This document shows positions 19,509 to 30,972 of a stretch of 64,000 nt of DNA, piece by piece. This stretch comes from Rhynchopus euleeides (lineage: Eukaryota > Euglenozoa > Diplonemea > Diplonemida > Diplonemidae): contig OY723249.1 of NCBI GenBank assembly GCA_963210315.1, positions 1,798,569-1,862,568 on the forward strand, read 5' to 3'. Each line of letters opens with the position of its first letter. The stretch's first letter is position 1. A program made the position numbers and the translations under genes. The notes beneath the pieces were generated by a model that made no database searches, was not told where the DNA came from, and saw only the letters and a program-made list of their open reading frames with translations.

Positions 19509-22500
19509 AGCGTAGACGGTCCAGAGGCTGGAGTAAGTCAGTAGAGCCGTAGAGAGTGCGGGTGGCACAGCCCCAAAACCCCCCACCCCCTCCCCTCACT
19601 TCCTGCCTGCAGGTCCCTTTTTGTTGTATCCCTCAACCAGCAAAGTGCCCCTGAACTGATCTCCCACTCCTCTCCTCCCAGCATTCACAGGCACAACTGC
19701 CTGAACCAGACCCGCATTTCACGGGTGAAGTTTGTCACCTAGACCACAAAAATGACCCCACTACGATCCGCGCGGAGTCCAAAAAGTACAATGGGGGAAG
19801 AAAATCACGATTCTGGGAGGTCGAGTTTTTCCACCCAAGAAAATAAGTTTTGACACCCCCCCCCCCTTTTTTCGGTGACCCAAAAAGTACCCAAGAAGTA
19901 CCCAAATTTGACTTTTTTTTGGGCGTCAGCCAGACCAAATGTAGATACTGAAGGTCGGGGGGGTTTGTGTCTCCCACCAAAGAAGTGCAGCGCCCCTTCA
20001 TGATGTGTCTGCCGATTCCGGCTCCGCTTGAGATGGTATCTGGTTGCTGGTCGGAACAGACTCACACCGCCATTGTGTCGAATCGACGCATGGCCAGCGG
20101 CCCGTCAAACCAGAAGCAACGCCTCAAGATGAAGCTGCCCAGCTCCCCAGTGATGCCTTGGGGGCCACTGTCCGAAGTTCTGCTTGTGGATGGCCTTATT
20201 GGGCTTTGAGTTTTGTTGATTTTCCCACCTTCTCCCTCACGCCTTACCCTCGCTCGTCCGTAGCTTCAGCTAACGTGCTGAATTGGCAATTCAGCAATAA
20301 AAGAAAAGTAAAGGCAAAAAGACTCCGTGTGCCTCCCTCCCATCACTTGTTTGTGCATCTGCTGTTTCTGCGGACCCCCTACCGTCCGGCGTTGTTGGGC
20401 ACTGCAACTGCCCCGTTGGTTTTCTGTGAGTTTTTTAAGAGTCAGGAAAACCATTTTTTTTGTGAAAAAAGACAAGCAGATTCCTCCAAACATCCAAACG
20501 TCGCACAGCCTGCCAGGACGCGTGCGAAATGTTCCGACAGTTCGCAAACGGATCTGCCCCTTGAAAACAGTTCGCTTGGGCAACGTGACTATGTGGATAA
20601 TGGAATCGCTCAGCTGCAGAGTTTGTGGCTCAACCCTGGCAAACAGGGGTCACTCACACCCTCCCCTTCGCGCCGACAACGCAGGCGTGCTGCGATCGTG
20701 TGCTCTTTAGACTAATCTAGAGGCTGTGGCGTGTCAGGTTCTGAGCTGTCCTCCTGTCTCTTTGATTTGGATATTGCTTGATCTGCTTGTGCGATGCGGA
20801 GTGTGCCAAGCAACCCCCACCCTATCCCCCACCGTCTTCCCTCCGTTTGTCAGTACCATATTTAACGATTGACTTGACCCTCGTGAAGTTCCTGAGTGTA
20901 GTTGAGCCGTGCGCTAGGATATCGTAACGCGGGTGTGATCTGCAGTGACAAGTTTACAAACCTTGACGTGTGTCTGCATGTGCTGACCGCCCTCACGGGG
21001 TTCCTTCTGAAGCTTCGGTAGCGAGATGCACACAACGTGCACAACGTGTTGCACTCAGTGCGATGTCGAAAGTAAATACCAGTGCGTGTCAGTAGAGGTT
21101 GCAACAGAGTCTGATCGGTGGCAAGAGTGTATTTGGCAAGGGAGGCTGTATTATTCAGAAGTAAAGGCGGGATGAAATGACTCTTCGTGTGGAGGCCAAC
21201 ATCAGTGGATCTTGCAGTTATCAGCTGCTTGGAGTGCGAAGCATTGTTTACATTCCACACCGCAGCGATTGTGATGATGGTAGTCGCCCTGAGATGTGAC
21301 GCCACGGGATGAAGGTGCTTTGTCATTTCTGGCACCCCGCACGCACACAGGCTATGTGCCTGATTGAGATTCGATGTTTCCCCGTCTTGACACCCCTCTC
21401 TTTGTTCCGGCAATTTCCCCTCCCTCCCTCCCCTCTCTTATCACCGCCCGTCTTGTCAGTTGTCTTTTGGAGCCCAGCTTTTTTGTGCACCGCACGACGG
21501 ACAGTTGCGACGGGCTGCTGGGTGATTAACGTAGATGGGAAATCTGCGATGTGTTCATATTCTTTGGAAGCTGAACTCCCTGGGTCCCCCAGCAGGCAAC
21601 GGGGGCGAAAAGGGTGATTTCCAGCCTTCCCTTCGGGGGGGGTGGGTCGGTCGGTGGGTAGGCAGCGCACCCTGCGTAGCGCTCCCCCTGCAACAGAAGC
21701 CAGATCAAGGGGGGGGGGGGTGGTGTTGTTGGCATCTGAGAGTGCATGCCGAGGGTGCGATGAGAAAAGTCGGTCTGCCGGCAGGTCGTTATTGGTGGCA
21801 TTAACGAAGAGAAATGCAAAAAAGAAGAAGTCAGGGGGGGGAGGGGGTATATTTTCACGCAAACATGCATCATCTTAGAAGCCCAACGTAGCATGGTAGG
21901 CCTGAAATGATACGTTATTCAGGGTGGTGTGTGGACTGTCATGCTGCGACATGTTGTCAAGAATTGAAACGAACCAAATCAACGGGCTTGGTGCTGTGTT
22001 TCTCTGTTCCTGAAAAACGGCTCTCCTGCCCCCGACGGCTCAGGGTGCCAGTAGTCCCTTTTCAACGCGAGCCTTCAGGGCTGTATCATATGGGGACATC
22101 TGGATCTAGCCGAACACAGCCACAAAAAATGCTGGCCCAGGTCTGGGCTAGCGTTCATCGGTACACTTCGGCAAACCATATGCGTTTTTCTGGAAACAGA
22201 GGATAAAACAGAACACATCCAAAAATGATTCGACTCGTCAACTTTTCTGCCTGCTTCAGCAAACTCTTCACCCCGAAAAATGGCATTTGAATCGCTCAAA
22301 CTATTTTAAATCAATTTCATAAAACCGCGAGGCCGTGAATAGCCAAACCTACGACGGCGCAGTACACAACGAAGGGGTGCGGGAGAACGAAATTTTATAT
22401 CGTGAGGCCATGACAAGAGGGTTCTTGAAGAGCTACAGCGCAGAAGGCGAAATGCCCAAAAAATAAACCACCAACCGGCACCGTAGCGAAGACCACCAGA

Positions 22501-23236
22501 GCTTAGATACCCCATCAAGAACGGCGCCTCATAAAGAACCTGCTTATGGATGATGCCTGGTATCGGCAAGAATACAGAACCGCCAAGGAACATTAGAACA
22601 CCGGATTGGGATTGGGGGGGGGGGGGGTTCCCCCTCCTCATCCCATCAGAGGAACCACCCCCCACCCTCCCCTTTTTGAGTTCTCAGATTATATTCCCCC
22701 CACCCACCCACGTGTTGCGAATGGTGTCGAACCTCATATCCCCTTCTATATTTTTACCCTCCTCCCCCCTCCCCCCGCACCCCCTTCCCAGAAAGCGCGC
22801 ATGCGAGAGTTCGCGTCGGTGGTACAGTTAGGCAGACATGTATCTGTTGATCATCGCAACCCGTCGTGCGGGAGCAACAGTCCAGCCGCCGCTGCCACTG
22901 CCATCACCACCCTACAAAAGGAAGATCGTTAGAAGAACTTTGTTGTGTTTTGCCCAAACAAGCTTGCATGTCACAGTGAAAGAGCCAGTGGGAGACGTAC
23001 CGTGGCCGCAGTGTGTTCTCAGAGAGCAAGACGAAACCACTTATCCACAGCAACGCCCTTCACAGGGGCCCACAACACACTGGTGCTCGTGCGCACAAAC
23101 AAAGCCCGGACTCTTTCTACATTAACACACCGCTTCTCTGGCAGCCTATTCCCGTGGGTTGGCCTGGTTATGGTTTCTTTCCCGGGCAGGTGGGGGTTCA
23201 CTGGCCTTAATTTGGCAAATAAAACTCTAGAAAAGA
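19509..23236. other. Long non-coding region
   Basis: Starts with repeat segments shared with 16.6-17.8 kb (19745-19920: GACCCCACTACGATCCGC, AGAAAATAAGTTTTGACAC, TTTTTCGGTGACCCAAAAAG). The remainder has A, C and G runs (for example G13 near 22614) and open frames up to 223 codons without protein-like features. AATAAA-like and pyrimidine-rich stretches precede the next gene. Confidence 0.5.
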
Positions 23237-24802
23237 ATGCCCGTCCGGGTACGCCAGGGATGCCCTCTGCCAACCTCCGCCGCCCCGGTGGAGCGCGCCG
23301 AGGCCATTGAAGCAGTTGCACAACTCGACAACCTGCGTAAGGCCGCGGTCCCAGAGCCCCTCCCCGCGAGGTGCCAGGCCACGTTGCTGGGAGCGCACTC
23401 CCCACCGGCCTTCGCCTTCTCTCGGGGGAACTGCGCCTTTGACGCCCTGTCGTTCCTTGCCCACGGTCTCGACGTGCAGCTCCCGTCCGCGCGGCTCCGT
23501 GAGCTGGCGGTGTCGCGGGCGCTACGGGACCAAGACTTACAGGAGCGCGCGGAGCCCACCCCCGTGGTGTGGGCTCAGTGGATGCGGCTGCACAGTGGGG
23601 AAGACCTTCGGTCGACGGCTGACTGGACGGCCATAGCGGCTGCGGCTCGGGTCCTCCAGCTGGTGGTGCTGGTCCTCTCTGACAGCGCCTTTCCACAGGT
23701 GTTCCTCCCCGCGGGAGGGGCGCTGTTCCGGGGGGCGGTGGCGTTGCTGCACGTCAGACACCTAGGAGCCGACGGACACCCCCGGAACGAGGAGGGGCAC
23801 TATGAGCCCCTGCTCATCCCGGCAGCCGTGCGGGACTACCTTCTCGCGCTACCAGCCACCCCAGCCTCCACCTCTGCCTCAACCTGCTCGACCGGGGCGG
23901 GTGACCTGCAGGTCGTCGTCGACGGGACCCGCTGCACCACAGAAGACTACACGTGTGCTGGGCCCTGCGGTAAGACGGCGGCCACTCGCGCAGAGCACTG
24001 GCATTGCTCGTCGTGCTGGCGCCGCGTCTGCAGTGAGTGCGCGGCATCCTCGAGGACCTGCCCAGCGCGCGGCGGCGGCCCCCAGCGCCACGCGGATGCC
24101 CCCCAGGCAGCGGGTGGGCAGCCCCCTGCGGCGGCGGCGGCCTCCCACGAAGCGGGTGGCCCTCCCGCCCACAACAACTTGGCGCCAGGTGGTGCTCAGC
24201 AGAGTGGTGGCTCACACAACACAGCCCCAGCCCCCTCTGCCGCGCAGCCAGGTGGTGCCCAGCAGAGTGGTGGCTCATACAACACAGCCCCAGCCCCCTC
24301 TGCCGCCCCGGTGCCGCCAGTGCCGATGCCGCGGCCCCTCCCTGGGCCCTTGCCCCGTCAGCCAACCCAGGCGCCGCCGCAGGACCCCCGGGACACCAAA
24401 CCACCCTTCCTCGCATCCGCTGCCGCGGCTCGTCGGGAGCAGTCTCTGAAGCAGGCGAAGAAGGTACGCGCCGAGGCCCGCAGCCGGATGTGCGCCCGGA
24501 TGTCTGTGGACGAGGAGCCTCAGACACCGACCACGGGTGGACAGCAGGCGCAGGCAGTTGCGAATGGCGGCTTCAACAACAACGACCCAGCCCCTTCCGA
24601 CTGCCGCATGACACACGCGTCCACCACCCCAACCACCCCCACCGAGATGTCGATGGACCCGCGCGCCGAAGACGAAGATCTATTCTCATTCGAGAATGCG
24701 CAGCGCGGCGTAGAGCGGAGCAACCGCACTCCCCCACGCGTTCCCCAGTTCCCCCCTCTCCCCTCCAGTGTTGAGCGCCCGCCCAGGGTACGTGACGTGT
24801 GA
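23237..24802 (+). CDS. OTU-like cysteine protease domain protein with Cys/His module
   Basis: 521 residues from ATG 23237 to TGA 24802, uninterrupted. Residues 63-71 (RGNCAFDAL) match the catalytic-Cys motif of OTU deubiquitinases (GNC-F-A-L, Cys66), and GHYEPLL (His188) fits the C-terminal His motif. STADWTAIAAAARVLQL between them fits the usual W-…-A-A…L helix. The Asp normally two residues before GNC's Cys is Arg-Gly here. Next comes a Cys/His cluster (CAGPC…HWHCSSCWRRVCSECA…C, about 235-275), likely zinc-binding. An Ala/Pro/Gly/Gln tail follows, with a near-exact 20-residue tandem duplication (GGAQQSGGS-NTAPAPSA). OTU domains act on ubiquitin and also occur in retrotransposon proteins; no RT follows here. 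Function is inferred from motifs only. Confidence 0.62.
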   Translation: MPVRVRQGCPLPTSAAPVERAEAIEAVAQLDNLRKAAVPEPLPARCQATLLGAHSPPAFAFSRGNCAFDALSFLAHGLDVQLPSARLRELAVSRALRDQDLQERAEPTPVVWAQWMRLHSGEDLRSTADWTAIAAAARVLQLVVLVLSDSAFPQVFLPAGGALFRGAVALLHVRHLGADGHPRNEEGHYEPLLIPAAVRDYLLALPATPASTSASTCSTGAGDLQVVVDGTRCTTEDYTCAGPCGKTAATRAEHWHCSSCWRRVCSECAASSRTCPARGGGPQRHADAPQAAGGQPPAAAAASHEAGGPPAHNNLAPGGAQQSGGSHNTAPAPSAAQPGGAQQSGGSYNTAPAPSAAPVPPVPMPRPLPGPLPRQPTQAPPQDPRDTKPPFLASAAAARREQSLKQAKKVRAEARSRMCARMSVDEEPQTPTTGGQQAQAVANGGFNNNDPAPSDCRMTHASTTPTTPTEMSMDPRAEDEDLFSFENAQRGVERSNRTPPRVPQFPPLPSSVERPPRVRDV

Positions 24803-27233
24803 AGTACCGACGCCCCGGCTTGCCGGGGCCTGGGCATTTGTTGATTCTCCCCGACCTCAGGGCCCTGTGAATTCTAGATCTCCCCGGTCCGGCCCTGTTT
24901 TTGTCCCGCCAGCACTGAGTCACCTGCAGCTCAACCCCGGCCAGTGCGCGGTTTGTTTGTCCTAGAGAGCAGCAGAGAGAAGCGAGAGTGAGAGGGATTT
25001 GAAAAAAAAGAAAAGAGGAATTTCGCCGAAGAAAGGAAGAGGGGTGTGCTGTGGGGGCCGATTTTTTGTTCGGGCGGTATCATTTTTTTTTGCCATTTTC
25101 TGAGGCAGGCAGCGTTGGATTGAGCGGATCGGCATCGAGCAGAAGGCCCACAAGAGAGAGAGGCCTGCCTGCTGCACGAGCGCCTGACACGCTACCACTG
25201 CATTGCCTGGCGTCACAGTTTCTGCACTCCCGAGCGAAGGCCCCCGCACCCCCGAGCCCACTGTTCTGCACTATTCGAAGACCCCCGTAGACTGGTTAAG
25301 AAGCGAGCTTGACACAGCTGCCGAATGGGTGGTGGTGGTGGTGGTGATGTCCGTCTCCATGTGCACGTCCCCACCGTTGTTCTATTCTCCCCCCGCCCCC
25401 CCCCCCCGCCCCCGTCCCTCTAGAGCTCGCTCTCTCCCACCCCCTCCCCCCCGTGCGCCCCTAGGCATGCAGTGCGGACGGATCGCCTACCGTCCGATTA
25501 TCGCCCGACCGGGTTCGTGCCCCGATTGTCGCGAAACGATTTTGCCCTATCGCCCTGTTATCGCCCATTCTTATTCACGCTTTATATAGGCTGAGTATGC
25601 AGATTGCTTTCAGCTGGTATTCAGCCAAACTGTGTGGTTCGTCCGCATCAAGAAGGAAATACGAAGGGAAAATCGGTTTGGCAGAATCACCCTACCCCGT
25701 GTCTGTGGGCGAGAGTGAGGGCGATGCCTTCTTTGAGGGAGAGGCGATTTCGCCCGCAAGGCATGCCTAGCGTTTGCGGGGGGAGGGGAAAAATCCAGCA
25801 CAAAAAAAACCGGTGTAAAGAAAAAAGGTCCCTTCTTCAACACGGCACCTCGCGCGGTTGGGCCGTTAGGGATGGAGTGTCGTGTTGAAAAGCAGGTTCT
25901 TTGTTGCCCCCCCTATAGTTGACCCCTACCCATCCCATCCCCCGGTGCCCAGGTCGGTAAGAAAAAGAAGACGCTTCGTGCGCACCATCACCCATCACCC
26001 GTTTCCTCAAGTCTTTCCCCCTCTCTCTCTCTGCTTCTTGTTAGCAGCTGTAGAAGGCAACTTGCAAAAAAAATAGTCATCACGTGCGGCCACTTGGTGC
26101 TTGATATCTTGTTGGAGTGACGTGGTTATTTTTCAAAATAAACGAGGGCCTGCTGGTGGCGTTCGGCGCACCTCAAAAAAAATCAGCAGCAGGCACCGTT
26201 GGTACAACCAAACCCAACAGCTTCAAAGTCTGTTTCTCAACAGTATATCCCCTTGAGAGACTGAGGGTGACACAGCATGACACTCCATCAGAGGGAAGTG
26301 GGCCTTCGCTCTGGCAGTGCAGGGCAATGCGGCCGAGGGAACCGCCGTGAAATGCCATGACGCCTGCACCCCTTCGGTGGGGGCGTTGGAAGCCGCACTG
26401 CTGTAACCCTCTCACCGGTTGGCTGCGAGAGGCACGGATCGGCACAAAAATCGTTCAAGAATCGGGGGAAACCCCATCGGTTCGAGCCAAGGTAGGCCCA
26501 CCCCGGAACGAATAAAATATGCGAGGTCCTCAGGAGGACGGCCTCGAGGAAAAGCCAGTCTGGCGCGATTCGCTTGGCGTTTTGTTTGGCTTTTTGTTGG
26601 TGCATCGTGTTTTTTGATGTTTTTTCCACCAAAAAAATATTCAGCGCGGCCGGGAAAAGGAGCCCCACATACTCTCCCAACATCGTCCAGAAAGAAGCCT
26701 GCGAAAGGGAGGTGGGAGGGTTTTGGTTACGAGGTGTTACTATTGCCGGCATTGGCTGCATTCCTGTTGTTTCCGAACGCAGGAATTCTGAACATTCGAA
26801 TTTTTAGGCAATGCTTCTTAGGCAGGATCTTGTGTGCGGCGGTGTGAAGTTGGGACCACTCGGACCATGGTCAAAAGATCATTCAAAATCGTTCAATCCC
26901 TCCCCCCTCGGTCCTCTTTGGTGAAGAGAAAATACACTATCATAGGCCGCAGGCGAACCCTACCGTTGTGCCCCCGTGTGAGTTGCTTGCTGCTGCGCAG
27001 GCTGCCCTTCTTCTTCCATGAAGAAAAGGACGGCACCGAGCACGACTGGAGTACGAGGGCTTCGGATCACCTGCAGGCCGGTCTCTTTTCCCCCCTCCGC
27101 CCTTTCACTGCCCCAACTATTCTTGTTCTGTCAGTATTGTGCGTAATAAGGCATACGGGTGTTGACCATATTGAGCGTGCCCGTGGACCAGTATTTTTTT
27201 TCCCGTTCGGACACTACGCAGTGCGTGCCCTCG
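24803..27233. other. Non-coding region with possible retrotransposon tail remnants
   Basis: No protein-like frame. CACAAAAATCGTTCAAGAATC at about 26441 and ATTCAAAATCGTTCAATC at about 26882 resemble the retrotransposon 3' tail (ATCGTTCAAA) seen at 2872 and 27473, and may be very short tail-only insertions. Confidence 0.4.
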
Positions 27234-27272
27234 GAAGTAACACACCTTTTTTTAAAAAAGGTGTGTTACTTC
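27234..27272. repeat. Perfect 39-base palindrome
   Basis: GAAGTAACACACC followed by T's and A's, then the exact complement GGTGTGTTACTTC. It lies about 15 bases before a truncated retrotransposon copy. This may mark a fold-back produced during 5'-end resolution of that insertion, or a tiny independent element. Confidence 0.75.
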
Positions 27273-27287
27273 AGCCGAATCTCGGTG

Positions 27288-27497
27288 GAGGCGGGCACAA
27301 AACAAAAGGGAGAGTCGTCACTGTGCATATCAGCACGGTCCCGCCCTCTGTGCCAGACCAACACACCACCAAAGGAAAAGAGGAAGAGGCGACGTAAGGC
27401 AATGCCTCCGTGCGGCCAGGAGAACACGAAATAGCGACCCCCTCAACGGGGAATGCTACGAGCACGGCCAAAAATCGTTCAAAAAATCGTTCAAAAA
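27288..27497 (+). mobile_element. 3'-UTR-only copy of the non-LTR retrotransposon
   Basis: Colinear with 2690-2892: both contain GTCACTGTGCATATCAGCAC, CGTAAGGCAATGCCTCCGTG, GAGAACACGAAA and GAGCACGGCC, then ATCGTTCAAA tails (longer here). About 210 bases survive, an extreme 5' truncation. Confidence 0.85.
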
Positions 27498-28313
27498 AAG
27501 TCTGCACATCACAACCTGTTCATCGCACACGTCAGGTTGGTTGTCGACACCAAAAAAGCAAAGTGAAGATGCGTGCGGTTGTTGAGTGGTGCGATGTCGC
27601 ACAATTTGGAAATGCGAAGAGTTCAGTGGAGAAGGGGTAGGAGGGGGTGGAGGTAGAGGTGGAAGGTACGGTATGTGACGGAGGAAGGGGGTGGGTGAAG
27701 TCATATCCACATTCAAAACCGCGAACGCCTCATCCCCCACCCACCCACCCCCCCCAACACCCCCTCCGATCTTCCTTCTCCCCGACAAGACCGCAAGCGA
27801 TACCTGCCACATAACCACTCCTGACGGACCACCGCAGGCACACCCTTTCTGTGGGCCAACTTTTCTGCAATGTCACGCCCACCACCCTTCGGCGCCCCCC
27901 CACGACACGAGGTCAAGAATCCACGCCCCCACCCACAGCCACACCACAGGGCGATACAGCGAGGGCCCCACCACACCCACACCCTGACGCCTGTTCTTCT
28001 AACCCAACCAACCCCCGCCTGCTCCCCGCACCCTGCATTGCATTGCCTCGCACCTGTTTTGTTTCGACCCCCCCCCCCCCCTCTCCCCCACAGCCCATAC
28101 TGCAACACCGAGTGAAAGGAGAGGTCACAGCTCTGCCTGTTGTGTGATTAGCCTTTTCTTTCCCCCTTCTCTGCACTCAGTCACCTCCCCCCCCGCATTG
28201 CCCAGCGCTTTTGCCTCTGCCGGGGGGAGGTGCATGGGGGTGGCAGTGAAGGGCACGTCGGGCCGCTGATGCAGCCACGCTGAAGGCCTTTGGGGTGGGT
28301 GGGGGCGGATAGT
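27498..28313. other. Intergenic region upstream of the FYVE gene
   Basis: Pyrimidine-rich, with many C tracts (C13-type at about 28068). Nothing coding recognised. Confidence 0.5.
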
Positions 28314-30543
28314 ATGAACATGGCTTCAATGGAGCCACCTGATGTCCTGGAGCTCACCGTGCAGAGGCCCGAGGAGGACAGGGATACGGAGGCGTCGGAG
28401 GCGGCTGGCAGCGCCTCGAGGACTGTCTGCGGGGAGGACGAGAGCTCCGCGGGGTCGCATGCCGAATGGATCCCGGATAGCTCCGTGACATCCTGCCAGC
28501 AGTGCGACAAGGTGTTTGGAGTGTGGACCCGACGCCACCACTGCCGCGGGTGTGGAGGGTATGAACACCAGCCCCTTCCCCCCCCTTTTTGAACAGGTGC
28601 TGGGAGACTTACTTTTCCATTTCAGACGATCAAACCCCCCCTTTTTTTGAACAGGGGTGTTGATGCACAGCCGATGACTACCCATTTGTGCCCCCCCACA
28701 CCCAACTGATCCACACCTGGCACACCAACTAAACACCTCAACACACAGGGTGTATTGCAACGCCTGCACGCGGAGCCGAAGAGGGGTTGATGGGTATATC
28801 ACCCGGCAGCGGGTGTGTGACAAATGCGCGAACCAGCTCCTCCAGCAGGACAGGCAGCAGCAATACTTTGCGGACGCCGCGGTTGCCTCCGCCCTGGCCG
28901 CCGCTGTGGCGGCGCAGCACTGCATGGAGCAGGAGGCACCCGCCCCGCTGCACTGGCAGCAGCAGGACCTTGCGTCGCAGCACTCCGCCTCGACGACACC
29001 CCCGCTCACCCCGTGCCCCCTGCCGGAGGCGGATCGCCCGCATCGCTGCGGCGGCTGCCTCAACACACAGTGCGGGGAGTACAAGGTGAAGGTTGTGGTT
29101 CACGGCATCCGCAACGTTGGGGTGCACGCCCTCCAGCGCCCCCGCACCAGCGTGATCGTCTCCACGGAGATCGAGTCGGACCGCACCGCAGGGGGCGACA
29201 CGGGGTGCAACACCTCCTTCGAGGAGGAGTTTGTGCTGCGGGTGTCTGGCTGCACATCGGACGTCTCCTTCACGCTGCTCGACGACGGGATGCTCGTGGA
29301 GAAGCCTCTGGGGCGGGCCTGCGTCCCCCTCGCCACGCTGGGCTATGTGGGGGAGGTGCGCCGGGCATGGCTCGAGCTCCTCCCCTGCGACCCCACCAAC
29401 CGCATCGTGACCTTCCGCTCCGGCACCAGGGCAGGTGCGATGCGCCGCCCGAAACGTGCTCTGGGGTACATCTGCGTCACGGTGCTGACCAGCTTCAACA
29501 ACAACAACTACCGCAGGTTTCTCTCTCTGTTCTGCGACAGGCGGGGCAATGACAGGGGGCCTGATGCATGGTCTCTGATCCGTTCGCACGATTCGGATGA
29601 CAGCTCCAGCGAGTCGGACTGCGACTCCGATTCGTCAACAGAGGACAAGCCGGAGAGGCCCCCGATGCAGAAGGCGGGGTCGCAGAACCTCGACGAGCCT
29701 GGGAACGACTTCCGCTCCCGCGAGTTCCTGATGCACGTCAACCGGATGCGCGCCGCCTGGCGGGAGCGGTGCCCCTCGCTGCTGCTGGCGGTGCGCAGCG
29801 CACCCCCTGGGGCCAAAGCCTTCCTCATCCTCCCCGTCTTCGCGGCGATGATCTGCTCCACCACCCTGGCGACGGTGCCCTTCTTCCTCTTCGGGCTGCT
29901 GGTGCTCAACGCCGCCACCCGGACCCCCCTGCAGGACGACATCCCTGTCTTCGATGTGAACGACCCTGCCTCCATGGCAACCAAGGTACGCCGCGCCTAC
30001 CACACAGTGCACGAGCTGCCCGTGGTGCTGCGGAAGATCCAACGATACCTCGACGCCGGCGCGTCGTTCTACGAGAAGCTCTCTGTCCTGGCGTCCTTCG
30101 CCCACCCCATGCTGTCGCTGATCGGGGGAGGCCTGCTGCTCTGCTTCTGCTGCATCCTTGCGTTGCTGCTTGCGCTGCTGCCCTTCCGCCTCCTCGTGTT
30201 TCTGGTGGGGATGCGCGTCATTCTGAGCGACGGAAAGAAATCTAGCCCCACTTCGCAGCGCATGTTCGCTGTGCCACGGCGATGCTGGAAACGAATGAAG
30301 AAGCTGCTCCGCAACTTCTACGCGCATATCCCAGACAGCCTCGAGGTGGAGCACCGCATCATCGCCGTCAGCCGCCGCTCGAATCTCGAGCCCCCACCCC
30401 TGCACCGCCGTGGCGCCAACGGGAAGGGCGACGACCTCAAAGGATCCTTCCGCAACGACACGAAGAGCTCCTTCCGCAACCTGTCACCTGTCCCGCGCCC
30501 CCAGCGCTCCGTGTCGCAGGTGCTGCGCAGGGAGAGGGCGTGA
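28314..30543 (+). CDS. FYVE zinc-finger, C2 domain and two membrane-hairpin protein
   Basis: Exons 28314-28558 and 28749-30543 give 679 residues. The intron (GTATGAAC…ACACAG) splits a Gly codon inside the FYVE finger and its removal restores RRHHCRGCGG-VYCNAC. FYVE spans about 52-112: W52, RRHHCR (73-78) and eight Cys (61, 64, 77, 80, 85, 88, 105, 108), the full set for binding PI3P on endosomes. A C2-like beta region follows (about 191-295, YKVKVVVHGIRNVGV…). After an acidic Ser/Asp patch (about 363-385) come two hydrophobic blocks (about 436-470 and 538-575), then basic sequence with NFYAHIPDSLE. C2 plus C-terminal membrane hairpins recall MCTP/PRT_C proteins, which tether ER to other membranes. 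FYVE plus C2 plus hairpins suggests an endosome-ER contact or trafficking factor (inference). ATG 28317 plus 3 (second Met) is an alternative start. Confidence 0.85.
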
Positions 30544-30964
30544 TGTATAGGCTCCCCAAGGGAGGTGGTGGTGGTGAGGTCTCTGGTGGTGTGTGTGTGG
30601 CAGTGGCATGAGGGGGGGGGGGGGGGCGGAGGACCACCGCCTGCTCGGAGCGGCCTGCCCTAGACAGTAAGGCGTTTGTGTGTGGGTCTGTTTAGGAGGG
30701 GGGGGGGGTGGAGGTGGTGGGGCCCTTTGAAGTCGTCCCTGCGGTTGCTTTGTGAGGGGTTGTGAGTGACAAACAGAATGAGCGTGGGTGTTGTTCTGCG
30801 GCCTGGCAGGCCGCTGCTGGTCCCGCTTGCCCCTTTTCCCACCCCGACCTCCCCCGGCGTGAGTCGCTGTGACATTTCAAAAAAAAAACGTCCAAAACGT
30901 CTGGTGTGCTCTCTGCACGTCGCCAATGCTTAGCCCCCCCCAAATTTGCTTTTTTTTTCCCCCC
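30544..30964. other. Short intergenic region
   Basis: G15 near 30612 and G10 near 30705. Nothing else recognised. Confidence 0.5.
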
Positions 30965-30972
30965 CGCGTGTG

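Noticed and set aside
20044-20715. 223-codon plus-strand frame
   Set aside because: No motif, no codon-composition match to the genes and no splice-consistent neighbours.
26465-26490. Possible tRNA T-arm (GGTTCGAGCC)
   Set aside because: No acceptor stem, D-arm or anticodon arm can be fitted around it.
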